The notes under the pieces are model-generated. The model was not told the DNA's origin. It saw only the letters and a list, made by a program, of their open reading frames with translations, and did not search any database. 64,000 nucleotides of DNA from Nomia melanderi (Eukaryota > Arthropoda > Insecta > Hymenoptera > Halictidae): NCBI RefSeq assembly GCF_051020985.1, contig NW_027475139.1:248001-312000 (forward strand). Reading direction: 5' to 3'. The first letter of the stretch is position 1. Each line of letters opens with the position of its first letter. Shown piece by piece: positions 23,955 through 37,620 of this stretch. Position numbers and translations under genes: made by a program.

Positions 23955-26054
23955 TTGGTTTATTGCGCTATCTCTAATAGCACCCAAGATATCACCAGAT
24001 ATATATTGGATTTTTCACTGACCCTGAGTGTCCGGCCCCATGAGACGGTCGTTTTCTCGGCCCCTGGTGGTCCGAGGTCGTTCCCGCTGAACAGATTCAT
24101 GCGCCAGGGCCTCCTGCAGATAGTTCACTTTGGTTTAGTGCGCTATCTGTAATAGCACCCGAGATATCACCAGATATATATTGGATTTTCCCCTGACACT
24201 GAGTGTCCGGCTCCATGAGACTGTGGTTTTCTCGGCCCCTGGTGGTCCGAGGTCGTTCCTGCTGCACAGATTCATGCGCCAGGGCCTCCTACAGACAATG
24301 CACTTTGATTTATTGCGCTATCTCTAATAGCACCCGAGATATCACCAGATATATATTGGATTTTCCCCTGTCCCTGAATGTCCGGCCCCATGAGACTGTG
24401 GTTTTCTCGGCCCCTGGTCGTCCGAGGTCGTTCCCGCTGCACAGATTCATGCGCCAGGGCCTCCTACAGACAATTCACTTTGATTTATTGCGCTATCTGT
24501 AATAGCACCCGTGATATCACCAGATATATATTGGATTTTTCACTGACCCTAAGTGTCCGGCCCCTCGGGACGGTGGTTTTCTCGGCCCCTGGTGGTCCGA
24601 GGTCGTTCCCGCTGGACAGATTCATGCGCCAGGGCCTCCTCCAGACAATGCACTTTGATTTATTGCGCTATCTGTAATAGCACCCGGCATATCACCAGAT
24701 ATATATTGGATTTTTCTCTGACCCTGAGTGTCCGGCCCCATGAGACTGCGGTTTTCTCGGCCCCAGGTGGTCCGAGGTCGTTCCCGCTGCACACATTCAT
24801 GCGCCAGGGCCTCCTGCAGATAATTCACTTTGGTTTATTGCGCTATCTCTAATAGCATCCGAGATATCACCAGATATATATTGGATTTTCCCCTGACCCT
24901 GAGTGTCCGGCCCCATGAGACGGTGGTTTTCTCGGCCCCTGGTGGTCCGAGGTCGTTCCCGCTGCACAGATTCATGCGCCAGGGCCTCCTACAGACAATG
25001 CACTTTGATTTATTTCGCTATCTGTAATAGGACCCGAGATATCACCAGGTATATATTGGATTTATCACTGACCCTGAGTGTCCGGCCCCATGAGACGGTG
25101 GTTTTCTCGGCTCCTGGTGGTCCGAGGTCGTTCCCGCTGCACAGATTCATGCGCCAGGGACTCCTACAGACAATGCACTTTGATTTATTGCGCTATCTGT
25201 AATAGCACCCGAGATATCACCAGATATATATTTGATTTTCCCCTGACCCTGAGTGTCCGGCCCCTTGAGACTGTCGTTTTCTCGGCCCCTGGTCGTCCCA
25301 GGTCGTTCCCGCTGCACAGATTCATGCGCCAGGGCCTCCTATAGACAATGCACTTTGATTTATTGCGCTATCTGTAATAGCACCCGAGATATCACCAGAT
25401 ATATATTGGATTTTTCACTGACCCTGAGTGTCCGGCCCCATGAGACGGTCGTTTTCTCGGCCCCTGGTGGTCCGAGGTCGTTCCCGCTGCACAGATTCAT
25501 GCGCCAGGGCCTCCTGCAGATAGTTCACTTTGGTTTAGTGCGCTATCTGTAATAGCACCCGAGATATCACCAGATATATATTGGATTTTCCCCTGACACT
25601 GAGTGTCCGGCTCCATGAGACTGTGGTTTTCTCGGCCCCTGGTGGTCCGAGGTCGTTCCTGCTGCACAGATTCATACGCCAGGGCCTCCTACAGACAATG
25701 CACTTTGATTTATTGCGCTATCTCTAATAGCACCCGAGATATCACCAGATATATATTGGATTTTCCCCTGTCCCTGAATGTCCGGCCCCATGAGACTGTG
25801 GTTTTCTCGGCCCCTGGTCGTCCGAGGTCGTTCCCGCTGCACAGATTCATGCGCCAGGGCCTCCTACAGACAATTCACTTTGATTTATTGCGCTATCTGT
25901 AATAGCGGCCGAGATATCACTAGATATATATTGGATTTTTCACTGACCCTGAGTGTCCGGCCCCATGAGACGGTCGTTTTCTCTGCCCCTGGTGGTCCGA
26001 GGTCGTTCCCGCTGCACAGATTCATGCGCCAGGGCCCCCTGCAGATAATTTACT

Positions 26055-26228
26055 TTGATTTATTGCGCTATCTCTAATAGCACCCGAGATATCCCCGATA
26101 TATATTGGATTTTTCCCTGACCCTGAGTGTCCGGCCCCATGAGACTGTGGTTTTCTCGGCCCCTGGTGGTCCGAGGTCGTTCCCGCTGCACAGATTCATG
26201 CGCCAGGGCCTCCTACAGACAATGCACT
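26055..26228 (+). repeat. 174-bp monomer with CCCCGATATAT joint
   Basis: GATATCCCCAGATATAT has become GATATCCCCGATATAT, with net loss of one base. The same joint recurs at 30,028-30,201 and 32,127-32,300. Confidence 0.85.
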
Positions 26229-26403
26229 TTGACTTATTGCGCTATCTGTAATAGCACCCGAGATATCACCAGATATATATTAGATTATCCCCTGAGCCTG
26301 AGTGTCCGGTCCCATGAGAAGGTGGTTTTCTCGGCCCCTGGTGGTCCGAGGTCGTTCCCGCTGCACAGATGCATGCGCCAGGGCCTCCTGCAGATAATTC
26401 ACT

Positions 26404-26553
26404 TTGATTTATTGCGCTATCTGTAATAGCACCCGTGATATCACCAGATATATATTGGATTTTTCACTGACCCTAAGTGTCCGGCCCCTGGCGGTCCGAG
26501 GTCGTTCCCGCTGCACAGATTCGTGCGCCAGGGCCTCCTACAGACAATGCACT
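26404..26553 (+). repeat. Truncated 150-bp monomer, hybrid type
   Basis: Joint CGGCCCC at 26,482-26,488 followed by TGGCGG. The upstream part reads TTTTTCACTGACCCTAAGTG, as in the neighbouring full-length CTCGGGACGG subtype, so this looks like a recombinant between that subtype and a truncated unit. It has the longer C/T tract, hence 150 bp. Confidence 0.92.
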
Positions 26554-28653
26554 TTGGTTTATTGCGCTATCTGTAATAGCAGCCGAGATATCACTAGATA
26601 TATATTGGATTTTTCTCTGACCCTGAGTGTCCGGCCCCATGAGACTGCGGTTTTCTCGGCCCCAGGTGGTCCGAGGTCGTTCCCGCTGCACACATTCATG
26701 CGCCAGGGCCTCCTGCAGATAATTCACTTTGGTTTATTGCGCTATCTCTAATAGCATCCGAGATATCACCAGATATATATTGGATTTTCCCCTGACCCTG
26801 AGTGTCCGGCCCCATGAGACGGTGGTTTTCTCGGCCCCTGGTGGTCCGAGGTCGTTCCCGCTGCACAGATTCATGCGCCAGGGCCTCCTACAGACAATGC
26901 ACTTTGATTTATTTCGCTATCCGTAATAGGAACCGAGATATCACCAGGTATATATTGGATTTTTCACTGACCCTGAGTGTCCGGCCCCATGAGACGGTGG
27001 TTTTCTCGGCCCCTGGTGGTCCGAGGTCGTTCCCGCTGCACAGATTCATGTGCCAGGGCCTCCTGCAGATAGTTCACTTTGGTTTAGTGCGCTATCTGTA
27101 ATAGCACCCGAGATATCACCAGATATATATTGGATTTTCCCCTGACACTGAGTGTCCGGCTCCATGAGACTGTGGTTTTCTCGGCCCCTGGTGGTCCGAG
27201 GTCGTTCCTGCTGCACAGATTCATGCGCCAGGGCCTCCTACAGACAATGCACTTTGATTTATTGCGCTATCTCTAATAGCACCCGAGATATCACCAGATA
27301 TATATTGGATTTTCCCCTGTCCCTGAATGTCCGGCCCCATGAGACTGTGGTTTTCTCGGCCCCTGGTCGTCCGAGGTCGTTCCCGCTGCACAGATTCATG
27401 CGCCAGGGCCTCCTACAGACAATTCACTTTGATTTATTGCGCTATCTGTAATAGCACCCGTGATATCACCAGATATATATTGGATTTTTCACTGACCCTA
27501 AGTGTCCGGCCCCTCGGGACGGTGGTTTTCTCGGCCCCTGGTGGTCCGAGGTCGTTCCCGCTGGACAGATTCATGCGCCAGGGCCTCCTCCAGACAATGC
27601 ACTTTGATTTATTGCGCTATCTGTAATAGCACCCGGCATATCACCAGATATATATTGGATTTTTCTCTGACCCTGAGTGTCCGGCCCCATGTGACTGCGG
27701 TTTTCTCGGCCCCAGGTGGTCCGAGGTCGTTCCCGCTGCACACATTCATGCGCCAGGGCCTCCTGCAGATAATTCACTTTGGTTTATTGCGCTATCTCTA
27801 ATAGCATCCGAGATATCACCAGATATATATTGGATTTTCCCCTGACCCTGAGTGTCCCGCCCCATGAGACGGTGGTTTTCTCGGCCCCTGGTGGTCCGAG
27901 GTCGTTCCCGCTGCACAGATTCATGCGCCAGGGCCTCCTACAGACAATTCACTTTGATTTATTGCGCTATCTGTAATAGCACCCGAGATATCACCACATA
28001 TATATTGGATTTTTCACTGACCCTGAGTGTCCGGCCCCATGAGACGGTCGTTTTCTCTGCCCCTGGTGGTCCGAGGTCGTTCCCGCTGCACAGATTCATG
28101 CGCCAGGGCCCCCTGCAGATAATTTACTTTGATTTATTGCGCTATCTCTAATAGCACCCGAGATATCCCCAGATATATATTGGATTTTTCCCTGACCCTG
28201 AGTGTCCGGCCCCATGAGACTGTGGTTTTCTCGGCCCCTGGTGGTCCGAGGTCGTTCCCGCTGCACAGATTCATGCGCCAGGGCCTCCTACAGACAATGC
28301 ACTTTGACTTATTGCGCTATCTGTAATAGCACCCGAGATATCACCAGATATATATTAGATTATCCCCTGAGCCTGAGTGTCCGGCCCCATGAGAAGGTGG
28401 TTTTCTCGGCCCCTGGTGGTCCGAGGTCGTTCCCGCTGCACAGATGCATGCGCCAGGGCCTCCTGCAGATAATTCACTTTGATTTATTGCGCTATCTGTA
28501 ATAGCACCCGTGATATCACCAGATATATATTGGATTTTTCACTGACCCTAAGTGTCCGGCCCCACGGGACGGTGGTTTTCTCGGCCCCTGGTGGTCCGAG
28601 GTCGTGCCCGTTGCACAGATTCATGCGCCAGGGCCTCCTGCAGATAATTCACT

Positions 28654-28802
28654 TTGATTTATTGCGCTATCTGTAATAGCACCCGAGATATCACCAGATA
28701 TATATTGGATTTTCCCTGACCCTGAGTGTCCGGCCCCTGGTGGTCCGAGGTCGTTCTCGCTGCACAGATTCGTGCGCCAGGGCCTCCTACAGACAATGCA
28801 CT
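28654..28802 (+). repeat. Truncated 149-bp monomer
   Basis: Joint CGGCCCC at 28,731-28,737. It has GTTCTCGCTGC in place of GTTCCCGCTGC, a mark shared only with 34,900-35,048 and 42,145-42,293, which ties these copies together. Confidence 0.95.
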
Positions 28803-30027
28803 TTGGTTTATTGCGCTATCTGTAATAGCAGCCGAGATATCACTAGATATATATTGGATTTTTCACTGACCCTGAGTGTCCGGCCCCATGAGACGGTCGT
28901 TTTCTCTGCCCCTGGTGGTCCGAGGTCGTTCCCGCTGCACAGATTCATGCGCCAGGGCCCCCTGCAGATAATTTACTTTGATTTATTGCGCTATCTCTAA
29001 TAGCACCCGAGATATCCCCAGATATATATTGGATTTTCCCCTTACCCTGAGTGTCCGGCCCCATGAGACTGTCGTTTTCTCGGCCGCTGGTGGTCCGAGG
29101 TCGCTCCCGTTGCACAGATTCATGCGCCAGGTCCTCCTGCAGATAATTCACTTTGGTTTAATGCGCTATCTCTAATAGCACCCAAGATATCACCAGATAT
29201 ATATTGGATTTTTCCCTGACCCTGAGTGTCCGGCCCCATGAGACTGTGGTTTTCTCGGCCCCTGGTGGTCCGAGGTCGTTCCTGCTGCACAGATTCATAC
29301 GCCAGGGCCTCCTACAGACAATGCACTTTGATTTATTGCGCTATCTCTAATAGCACCCGAGATATCACCAGATATATATTGGATTTTCCCCTGTCCCTGA
29401 ATGTCCGGCCCCATGAGACTGTGGTTTTCTCGGCCCCTGGTCGTCCGAGGTCGTTCCCGCTGCACAGATTCATGCGCCAGGGCCTCCTACAGACAATACA
29501 CTTTGATTTATTGCGCTATCTGTAATAGCACCCGAGATATCACCACATATATATTGGATTTTTCCCTGACCCAGAGTGTCCGGCCCCATGAGACGGTAGT
29601 TTTCTCGGCCCCTGGTGGTTCGAGGTCGTTCCCGCTGCACAGGTTAATGCGCCAGGGCCCCCTGCAGATAATTTACTTTGATTTATTGCGCTATCTATAA
29701 TAGCACCCGAGATATCACCAGATATATATTGGATTTTCCCCTGACCCTGAATGTCCGGCCTCATGAGACTGTGGTTTTCTCGGCCCCTGGTCGTCCGAGG
29801 TCGTTCCCGCTGCACAGATTCATGCGCCAGGGCCTCCTACAGACAATGGACTTTGATTTATTGCGCTATCTGTAATAGCAGCCGAGATATCACTAGATAT
29901 ATATTGGATTTTTCACTAACCCTGAGTGTCCGGCCCCATGAGACGGTCGTTTTCTCTGCCCCTGGTGGTCCGAGGTCGTTCCCGCTGCACAGATTCATGC
30001 GCCAGGGCCCCCTGCAGATAATTTACT

Positions 30028-30201
30028 TTGATTTATTGCGCTATCTCTAATAGCACCCGAGATATCCCCGATATATATTGGATTTTTCCCTGACCCTGAG
30101 TGTCCGGCCCCATGAGACTGTGGTTTTCTCGGCCCCTGGTGGTCCGAGGTCGTTCCCGTTGCACAGATTCATGCGCCAGGGCCTCCTGCAGATAATTCAA
30201 T
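30028..30201 (+). repeat. 174-bp monomer with CCCCGATATAT joint
   Basis: Same one-base-shorter joint as 26,055-26,228. Confidence 0.85.
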
Positions 30202-32126
30202 TTGATATATTGCGCTATCTGTAATAGCACCCGTGATATCACCAGATATATATTGGATTTTTCACTGACCCTAAGTGTCCGGCCCCTCGGGACGGTGGTT
30301 TTCTCGGCCCCTGGTGGTCCGAGGTCGTGCCCGCTGCACAGATTCATGCGCCAGGGCCTCCTACAGACAATGCACTTTGATTTATTGCGCTATCTGTAAT
30401 AGCACCCGAGATATCACCAGATATATATTGGATGTTTCCCTGACCCTGAGTGTCCGGCCCCATGAGACTGTGGTTTTTTCGGCCCATGGTGGTCCGAGGT
30501 CGTTCACGTTGCACAGATTCATGTGCCAGGGCCTCCTGCAGATAATTCACGTTGGTTTATTGCGCTATCTCTAATAGCACCCAAGATATCACCAGATATA
30601 TATTGGATTTTTCCCTGACCCTGAGTGTCCGGCCCCATGAGACGGTGGTTTTCTCGGACCCTGGTGGTCCGAGGTCGTTCCCGCTGCACAGATTCATGCG
30701 CCAGGGCCTCCTACAGACAATGCACTTTGATTTATTTTGCTATCTGTAATAGGACCCGAGATATCACCAGGTATATATTGGATTTATCACTGACCCTGAG
30801 TGTCCGGCCCCATGAGACGGTGGTTTTCTCGGCCCCTGGTGGTCCGAGGTCGTTCCCGCTGCACAGATTCATGCGCCAGGGACTCCTACAGACAATGCAC
30901 TTTGATTTATTGCGCTATCTGTAATAGCACCCGAGATATCACCAGATATATATTTGATTTTCCCCTGACCCTGAGTGTCCGGCCCCTTGAGACTGTCGTT
31001 TTCTCGGCCCCTGGTCGTCCCAGGTCGTTCCCGCTGCACAGATTCATGCGCCAGGGCCTCCTATAGACAATGCACTTTGATTTATTGCGCTATCTGTAAT
31101 AGCACCCGAGATATCACCAGATATATATTGGATTTTTCACTGACCCTGAGTGTCCGGCCCCATGAGACGGTCGTTTTCTCGGCCCCTGGTGGTCCGAGGT
31201 CGTTCCCGCTGCACAGATTCATGCGCCAGGGCCTCCTGCAGATAGTTCACTTTGGTTTAGTGCGCTATCTGTAATAGCACCCGAGATATCACCAGATATA
31301 TATTGGATTTTCCCCTGACACTGAGTGTCCGGCTCCATGAGACTGTGGTTTTCTCGGCCCCTGGTGGTCCGAGGTCGTTCCTGCTGCACAGATTCATACG
31401 CCAGGGCCTCCTACAGACAATGCACTTTGATTTATTGCGCTATCTCTAATAGCACCCGAGATATCACCAGATATATATTGGATTTTCCCCTGTCCCTGAA
31501 TGTCCGGCCCCATGAGACTGTGGTTTTCTCGGCCCCTGGTCGTCCGAGGTCGTTCCCGCTGCACAGATTCATGCGCCAGGGCCTCCTACAGACAATACAC
31601 TTTGATTTATTGCGCTATCTGTAATAGCACCCGAGATATCACCACATATATATTGGATTTTTCCCTGACCCAGAGTGTCCGGCCCCATGAGACGGTAGTT
31701 TTCTCGGCCCCTGGTGGTTCGAGGTCGTTCCCGCTGCACAGGTTAATGCGCCAGGGCCCCCTGCAGATAATTTACTTTGATTTATTGCGCTATCTCTAAT
31801 AGCACCCGAGATATCACCAGATATATATTGGATTTTCCCCTGACCCTGAATGTCCGGCCTCATGAGACTGTGGTTTTCTCGGCCCCTGGTCGTCCGAGGT
31901 CGTTCCCGCTGCACAGATTCATGCGCCAGGGCCTCCTACAGACAATGGACTTTGATTTATTGCGCTATCTGTAATAGCAGCCGAGATATCACTAGATATA
32001 TATTGGATTTTTCACTGACCCTGAGTGTCCGGCCCCATGAGACGGTCGTTTTCTCTGCCCCTGGTGGTCCGAGGTCGTTCCCGCTGCACAGATTCATGCG
32101 CCAGGGCCCCCTGCAGATAATTTACT

Positions 32127-32300
32127 TTGATTTATTGCGCTATCTCTAATAGCACCCGAGATATCCCCGATATATATTGGATTTTTCCCTGACCCTGAGT
32201 GTCCGGCCCCATGAGACTGTGGTTTTCTCGGCCCCTGGTGGTCCGAGGTCGTTCCCGCTGCACAGATTCATGCGCCAGGGCCTCCTACAGACAATGCACT
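32127..32300 (+). repeat. 174-bp monomer with CCCCGATATAT joint
   Basis: Lies exactly 2,099 bp after the unit at 30,028, as expected if copied with the block. Confidence 0.85.
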
Positions 32301-32650
32301 TTGACTTATTGCGCTATCTGTAATAGCACCCGAGATATCACCAGATATATATTAGATTATCCCCTGAGCCTGAGTGTCCGGTCCCATGAGAAGGTGGTTT
32401 TCTCGGCCCCTGGTGGTCCGAGGTCGTTCCCGCTGCACAGATGCATGCGCCAGGGCCTCCTGCAGATAATTCACTTTGATTTATTGCGCTATCTGTAATA
32501 GCACCCGTGATATCACCAGATATATATTGGATTTTTCACTGACCCTAAGTGTCCGGCCCCACGGGACGGTGGTTTTCTCGGCCCCTGGTGGTCCGAGGTC
32601 GTGCCCGTTGCACAGATTCATGCGCCAGGGCCTCCTGCAGATAATTCACT

Positions 32651-32799
32651 TTGATATATTGCGCTATCTGTAATAGCACCCGAGATATCACCAGATATAT
32701 ATTGGATTTTCCCTGACCCTGAGTGTCCGGCCCCTGGTGGTCCGAGGTCGTTCCCGCTGCACAGATTCGTGCGCCAGGGCCTCCTACAGACAATGCACT
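32651..32799 (+). repeat. Truncated 149-bp monomer
   Basis: Joint CGGCCCC at 32,728-32,734. It begins TTGATATATTGCGC, with an A in the usually invariant TTTATT. Confidence 0.95.
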
Positions 32800-34899
32800 T
32801 TGGTTTATTGCGCTATCTGTAATAGCAGCCGAGATATCACTAGATATATAATGGATTTTTCTCTGACCCTGAGTGTCCGGCCCCATGAGACTGCGGTTTT
32901 CTCGGCCCCAGGTGGTCCGAGGTCGTTCCCGCTGCACACATTCATGCGCCAGGGCCTCCTGCAGATAATTCACTTTGGTTTATTGCGCTATCTCTAATAG
33001 CATCCGAGATATCACCAGATATATATTGGATTTTCCCCTGACCCTGAGTGTCCGGCCCCATGAGACGGTGGTTTTCTCGGCCCCTGGTGGTCCGAGGTCG
33101 TTCCCGCTGCACAGATTCATGCGCCAGGGCCTCCTACAGACAATGCACTTTGATTTATTTCGCTATCTGTAATAGGAACCGAGATATCACCAGGTATATA
33201 TTGGATTTTTCACTGACCCTGAGTGTCCGGCCCCATGAGACGGTGGTTTTCTCGGCCCCTGGTGGTCCGAGGTCGTTCCCGCTGCACAGATTCATGTACC
33301 AGGGCCTCCTGCAGATAGTTCACTTTGGTTTAGTGCGCTATCTGTAATAGCACCCGAGATATCACCAGATATATATTGGATTTTCCCCTGACACTGAGTG
33401 TCCGGCTCCATGAGACTGTGGTTTTCTCGGCCCCTGGTGGTCCGAGGTCGTTCCTGCTGCACAGATTCATGCGCCAGGGCCTCCTACAGACAATGCACTT
33501 TGATTTATTGCGCTATCTCTAATAGCACCCGAGATATCACCAGATATATATTGGATTTTCCCCTGTCCCTGAATGTCCGGCCCCATGAGACTGTGGTTTT
33601 CTCGGCCCCTGGTCGTCCGAGGTCGTTCCCGCTGCACAGATTCATGCGCCAGGGCCTCCTACAGACAATTCACTTTGATTTATTGCGCTATCTGTAATAG
33701 CACCCGTGATATCACCAGATATATATTGGATTTTTCACTGACCCTAAGTGTCCGGCCCCTCGAGACGGTGGTTTTCTCGGCCCCTGGTGGTCCGAGGTCG
33801 TTCCCGCTGGACAGATTCATGCGCCAGGGCCTCCTCCAGACAATGCACTTTGATTTATTGCGCTATCTGTAATAGCACCCGGCATATCACCAGATATATA
33901 TTGGATTTTTCTCTGACCCTGAGTGTCCGGCCCCATGTGACTGCGGTTTTCTCGGCCCCAGGTGGTCCGAGGTCGTTCCCGCTGCACACATTCATGCGCC
34001 AGGGCCTCCTGCAGATAATTCACTTTGGTTTATTGCGCTATCTCTAATAGCATCCGAGATATCACCAGATATATATTGGATTTTCCCCTGACCCTGAGTG
34101 TCCGGCCCCATGAGACGGTGGTTTTCTCGGCCCCTGGTGGTCCGAGGTCGTTCCCGCTGCACAGATTCATGCGCCAGGGCCTCCTACAGACAATTCACTT
34201 TGATTTATTGCGCTATCTGTAATAGCACCCGAGATATCACCACATATATATTGGATTTTTCACTGACCCTGAGTGTCCGGCCCCATGAGACGGTCGTTTT
34301 CTCTGCCCCTGGTGGTCCGAGGTCGTTCCCGCTGCACAGATTCATGCGCCAGGGCCCCCTGCAGATAATTTACTTTGATTTATTGCGCTATCTCTAATAG
34401 CACCCGAGATATCCCCAGATATATATTGGATTTTTCCCTGACCCTGAGTGTCCGGCCCCATGAGACTGTGGTTTTCTCGGCCCCTGGTGGTCCGAGGTCG
34501 TTCCCGCTGCACAGATTCATGCGCCAGGGCCTCCTACAGACAATGCACTTTGACTTATTGCGCTATCTGTAATAGCACCCGAGATATCACCAGATATATA
34601 TTAGATTATCCCCTGAGCCTGAGTGTCCGGCCCCATGAGAAGGTGGTTTTCTCGGCCCCTGGTGGTCCGAGGTCGTTCCCGCTGCACAGATGCATGCGCC
34701 AGGGCCTCCTGCAGATAATTCACTTTGATTTATTGCGCTATCTGTAATAGCACCCGTGATATCACCAGATATATATTGGATTTTTCACTGACCCTAAGTG
34801 TCCGGCCCCACGGGACGGTGGTTTTCTCGGCCCCTGGTGGTCCGAGGTCGTGCCCGTTGCACAGATTCATGCGCCAGGGCCTGCTGCAGATAATTCACT

Positions 34900-35048
34900 T
34901 TGATTTATTGCGCTATCTGTAATAGCACCCGAGATATCACCAGATATATATTGGATTTTCCCTGACCCTGAGTGTCCGGCCCCTGGTGGTCCGAGGTCGT
35001 TCTCGCTGCACAGATTCGTGCGCCAGGGCCTCCTACAGACAATGCACT
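34900..35048 (+). repeat. Truncated 149-bp monomer
   Basis: Joint CGGCCCC at 34,977-34,983, with the GTTCTCGCTGC mark. Confidence 0.95.
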
Positions 35049-35573
35049 TTGGTTTATTGCGCTATCTGTAATAGCAGCCGAGATATCACTAGATATATAT
35101 TGGATTTTTCACTGACCCTGAGTGTCCGGCCCCATGAGACGGTCGTTTTCTCTGCCCCTGGTGGTCCGAGGTCGTTCCCGCTGCACAGATTCATGCGCCA
35201 GGGCCCCCTGCAAATAATTTACTTTGAGTTATTGCGCTATCTCTAATAGCACCCGAGATATCCCCAGATATATATTGGATTTTCCCCTTACCCTGAGTGT
35301 CCGGCCCCATGAGACTGTCGTTTTCTCGGCCGCTGGTGGTCCGAGGTCGCTCCCGTTGCACAGATTCATGCGCCAGGTCCTCCTGCAGATAATTCAGTTT
35401 GGTTTATTGCGCTATCTCTAATAGCACCCAAGATATCACCAGATATATATTGGATGTTTCCCTGACCCTGAGTGTCCGGCCCCATGAGACTGTGGTTTTT
35501 TCGGCCCATGGTGGTCCGAGGTCGTTCACGTTGCACAGATTCATGTGCCAGGGCCTCATGCAGATAATTCACG

Positions 35574-35722
35574 TTGGTTTATTGCGCTATCTCTAATAGC
35601 ACCCAAGATATCACCAGATATATATTGGATTTTCCCTGACCCTGAGTGTCCGGCCCCTGGTGGTCCGAGGTCGTTCCCGCTGCACAGATTCGTGCGCCAG
35701 GGCCTCCTACAGACAATGCACT
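35574..35722 (+). repeat. Truncated 149-bp monomer
   Basis: Joint CGGCCCC at 35,651-35,657. It is only 674 bp after the previous truncated unit and opens the nested 1,373-bp repeat. It starts in the CCCAAGATATC subtype, unlike the copy at 36,947. Confidence 0.95.
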
Positions 35723-36247
35723 TTGGTTTATTGCGCTAACTGTAATAGCACCCGAGATATCACCGGATATATATTGGTTTTTTCCCAGACCCTGAGTGTC
35801 CGGCCCCATGAGACGGTGGTTGTCTCGGCCCCTGGTGGTCCGAGGTCGTTCCCGCTGCACAGATTCATGCGCCAGGGCATCCTACAGACAAGGCACTTTG
35901 ATTTATTGCGCTATCTGTAATAGCACCCGAGATATCACCAGATCTATATTGGATTTTCCCCTGTCCCTGAGTGTCCGGCCCCATGAGACTGTGGTTTTCT
36001 CGGCCCCTGGTGGTCCGAGGTCGTTCCCGTTGCACAGATTCATGCGCCAGGGCCTCCTGCAGATAATTCACTTTGGTTTATTGCGCTATCTGTAATAGCA
36101 CCCGAGATATCACCAGACATATACTGGATTTTACCCTGACCCTGAGTGTCCGGCCCCATGAGACGGTGGTTGTCTCGGCCCCTGGTGGTCCGACTTTGTT
36201 CCCGCTGCACAGATTCATGCGCCAGGGCCTCCTACAGACCATGAACT

Positions 36248-36421
36248 TTGTTTTAGTGCGCTATCTGCAATAGCACCCGAGATATCACCAGATATATATT
36301 GGATTTTCCCTGACCCTGAGTGTCCGGCCCAATGAGACTGTGGTTTTGTCGGCCCCTGGTGGTCCGAGGTCGTTCCCGCTGTACAGATTCATGCGCGAGG
36401 GCCTCCTACAGACAATGCACT
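36248..36421 (+). repeat. 174-bp monomer (one C lost, GGCCCAATGAG)
   Basis: The C tract after GATTTT is one base short, and the unit reads GGCCCAATGAG and GGTTTTGTCGG. Identical-type units lie at 37,621-37,794, 43,493-43,666, 44,866-45,039 and 59,464-59,637. Confidence 0.85.
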
Positions 36422-36946
36422 TTGATTTATTGCGCTATCTGTAATAGCACCCGAGATATCACCAGATATATATTGGATTTTCCCCTGACCCTGAGTGTCC
36501 GGCCCCATGAGACTATGGTTTTTTCGGCCCCTGGTGGTCCGCGGTCGTTCCCGCTGCACAGATTCAGGCGCCAGGGCCTCCTGCAGATAACTCACTTTGG
36601 TTTATTGCGCTGTCTCTAATAGCACCCGATATATCACCGGATATATATTGGATTTTTCCCAGACCCTGAGTGTCCGGCTCCATGAGACGGTGGTTGTCTC
36701 GGCCCCTGGTGGTCCGAGGTCGTTCCCGCTGCACAGATTCATGCGCCAGGGCCTCCTACAGACAATGCACTTTGATTTATTGCGCTATCTGTAATAGCAG
36801 CCGAGATATCACCAGATATATATTGGATTTTACCCTGACCCTGAGTGTCCGGCCCCATGAGACTGTGGTTTTCTCGGCCCCTGGTGGTCCGAGGTAGTTC
36901 CCGTTGCACAGATACATGCGCCAGGGCCTCCTGCAGATAATTCACT

Positions 36947-37095
36947 TTGATTTATTGCGCTATCTGTAATAGCACCCGAGATATCACCAGATATATATTG
37001 GATTTTCCCTGACCCTGAGTGTCCGGCCCCTGGTGGTCCGAGGTCGTTCCCGCTGCACAGATTCGTGCGCCAGGGCCTCCTACAGACAATGCACT
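36947..37095 (+). repeat. Truncated 149-bp monomer
   Basis: Joint CGGCCCC at 37,024-37,030. It opens the second copy of the 1,373-bp repeat. Confidence 0.95.
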
Positions 37096-37620
37096 TTGGT
37101 TTATTGCGCTAACTGTAATAGCACCCGAGATATCACCGGATATATATTGGTTTTTTCCCAGACCCTGAGTGTCCGGCCCCATGAGACGGTGGTTGTCTCG
37201 GCCCCTGGTGGTCCGAGGTCGTTCCCGCTGCACAGATTCATGCGCCAGGGTATCCTACAGACAAGGCACTTTGATTTATTGCGCTATCTGTAATAGCACC
37301 CGAGATATCACCAGATCTATATTGGATTTTCCCCTGTCCCTGAGTGTCCGGCCCCATGAGACTGTGGTTTTCTCGGCCCCTGGTGGTCCGAGGTCGTTCC
37401 CGTTGCACAGATTCATGCGCCAGGGCCTCCTGCAGATAATTCACTTTGGTTTATTGCGCTATCTGTAATAGCACCCGAGATATCACCAGACATATATTGG
37501 ATTTTACCCTGACCCTGAGTGTCCGGCCCCATGAGACGGTGGTTGTCTCGGCCCCTGGTGGTCCGACTTTGTTCCCGCTGCACAGATTCATGCGCCAGGG
37601 CCTCCTACAGACCATGAACT

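Larger units (their letters stand above)
19403..26054. repeat. Region 3: mixed monomers with a 3,502-bp spaced duplication
   Basis: About 20,700-22,250 matches about 24,200-25,750 at an offset of 3,502 bp (20 monomers plus a 2-bp gain). Between them lies different material, including a stretch resembling 1-5 kb around the 177-bp monomer. No truncated monomer occurs between 18,353 and 26,403, the longest gap in the left half of the window. Confidence 0.8.
26055..32974. repeat. Region 4: 2,075/2,099-bp and 6,246-bp related blocks
   Basis: About 29,226-30,050 matches 31,325-32,149 at 2,099 bp (twelve monomers, one of 174 bp). About 26,750-29,180 matches 32,996-35,430 at 6,246 bp (36 monomers, two truncated and two of 174 bp). 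About 26,127-26,460 matches 28,202 at 2,075 bp and 32,199 at 6,072 bp. The region is built from the same blocks in different order. Confidence 0.8.

Noticed and set aside
29617..29627. GGTTCGAGGTC, resembling an RNA polymerase III B box (again at 31,716-31,726)
   Set aside because: It arises from a single C-to-T change in the common GGTCCGAGGTC and matches only part of the B-box consensus. No A box at the right distance or tRNA fold is seen.
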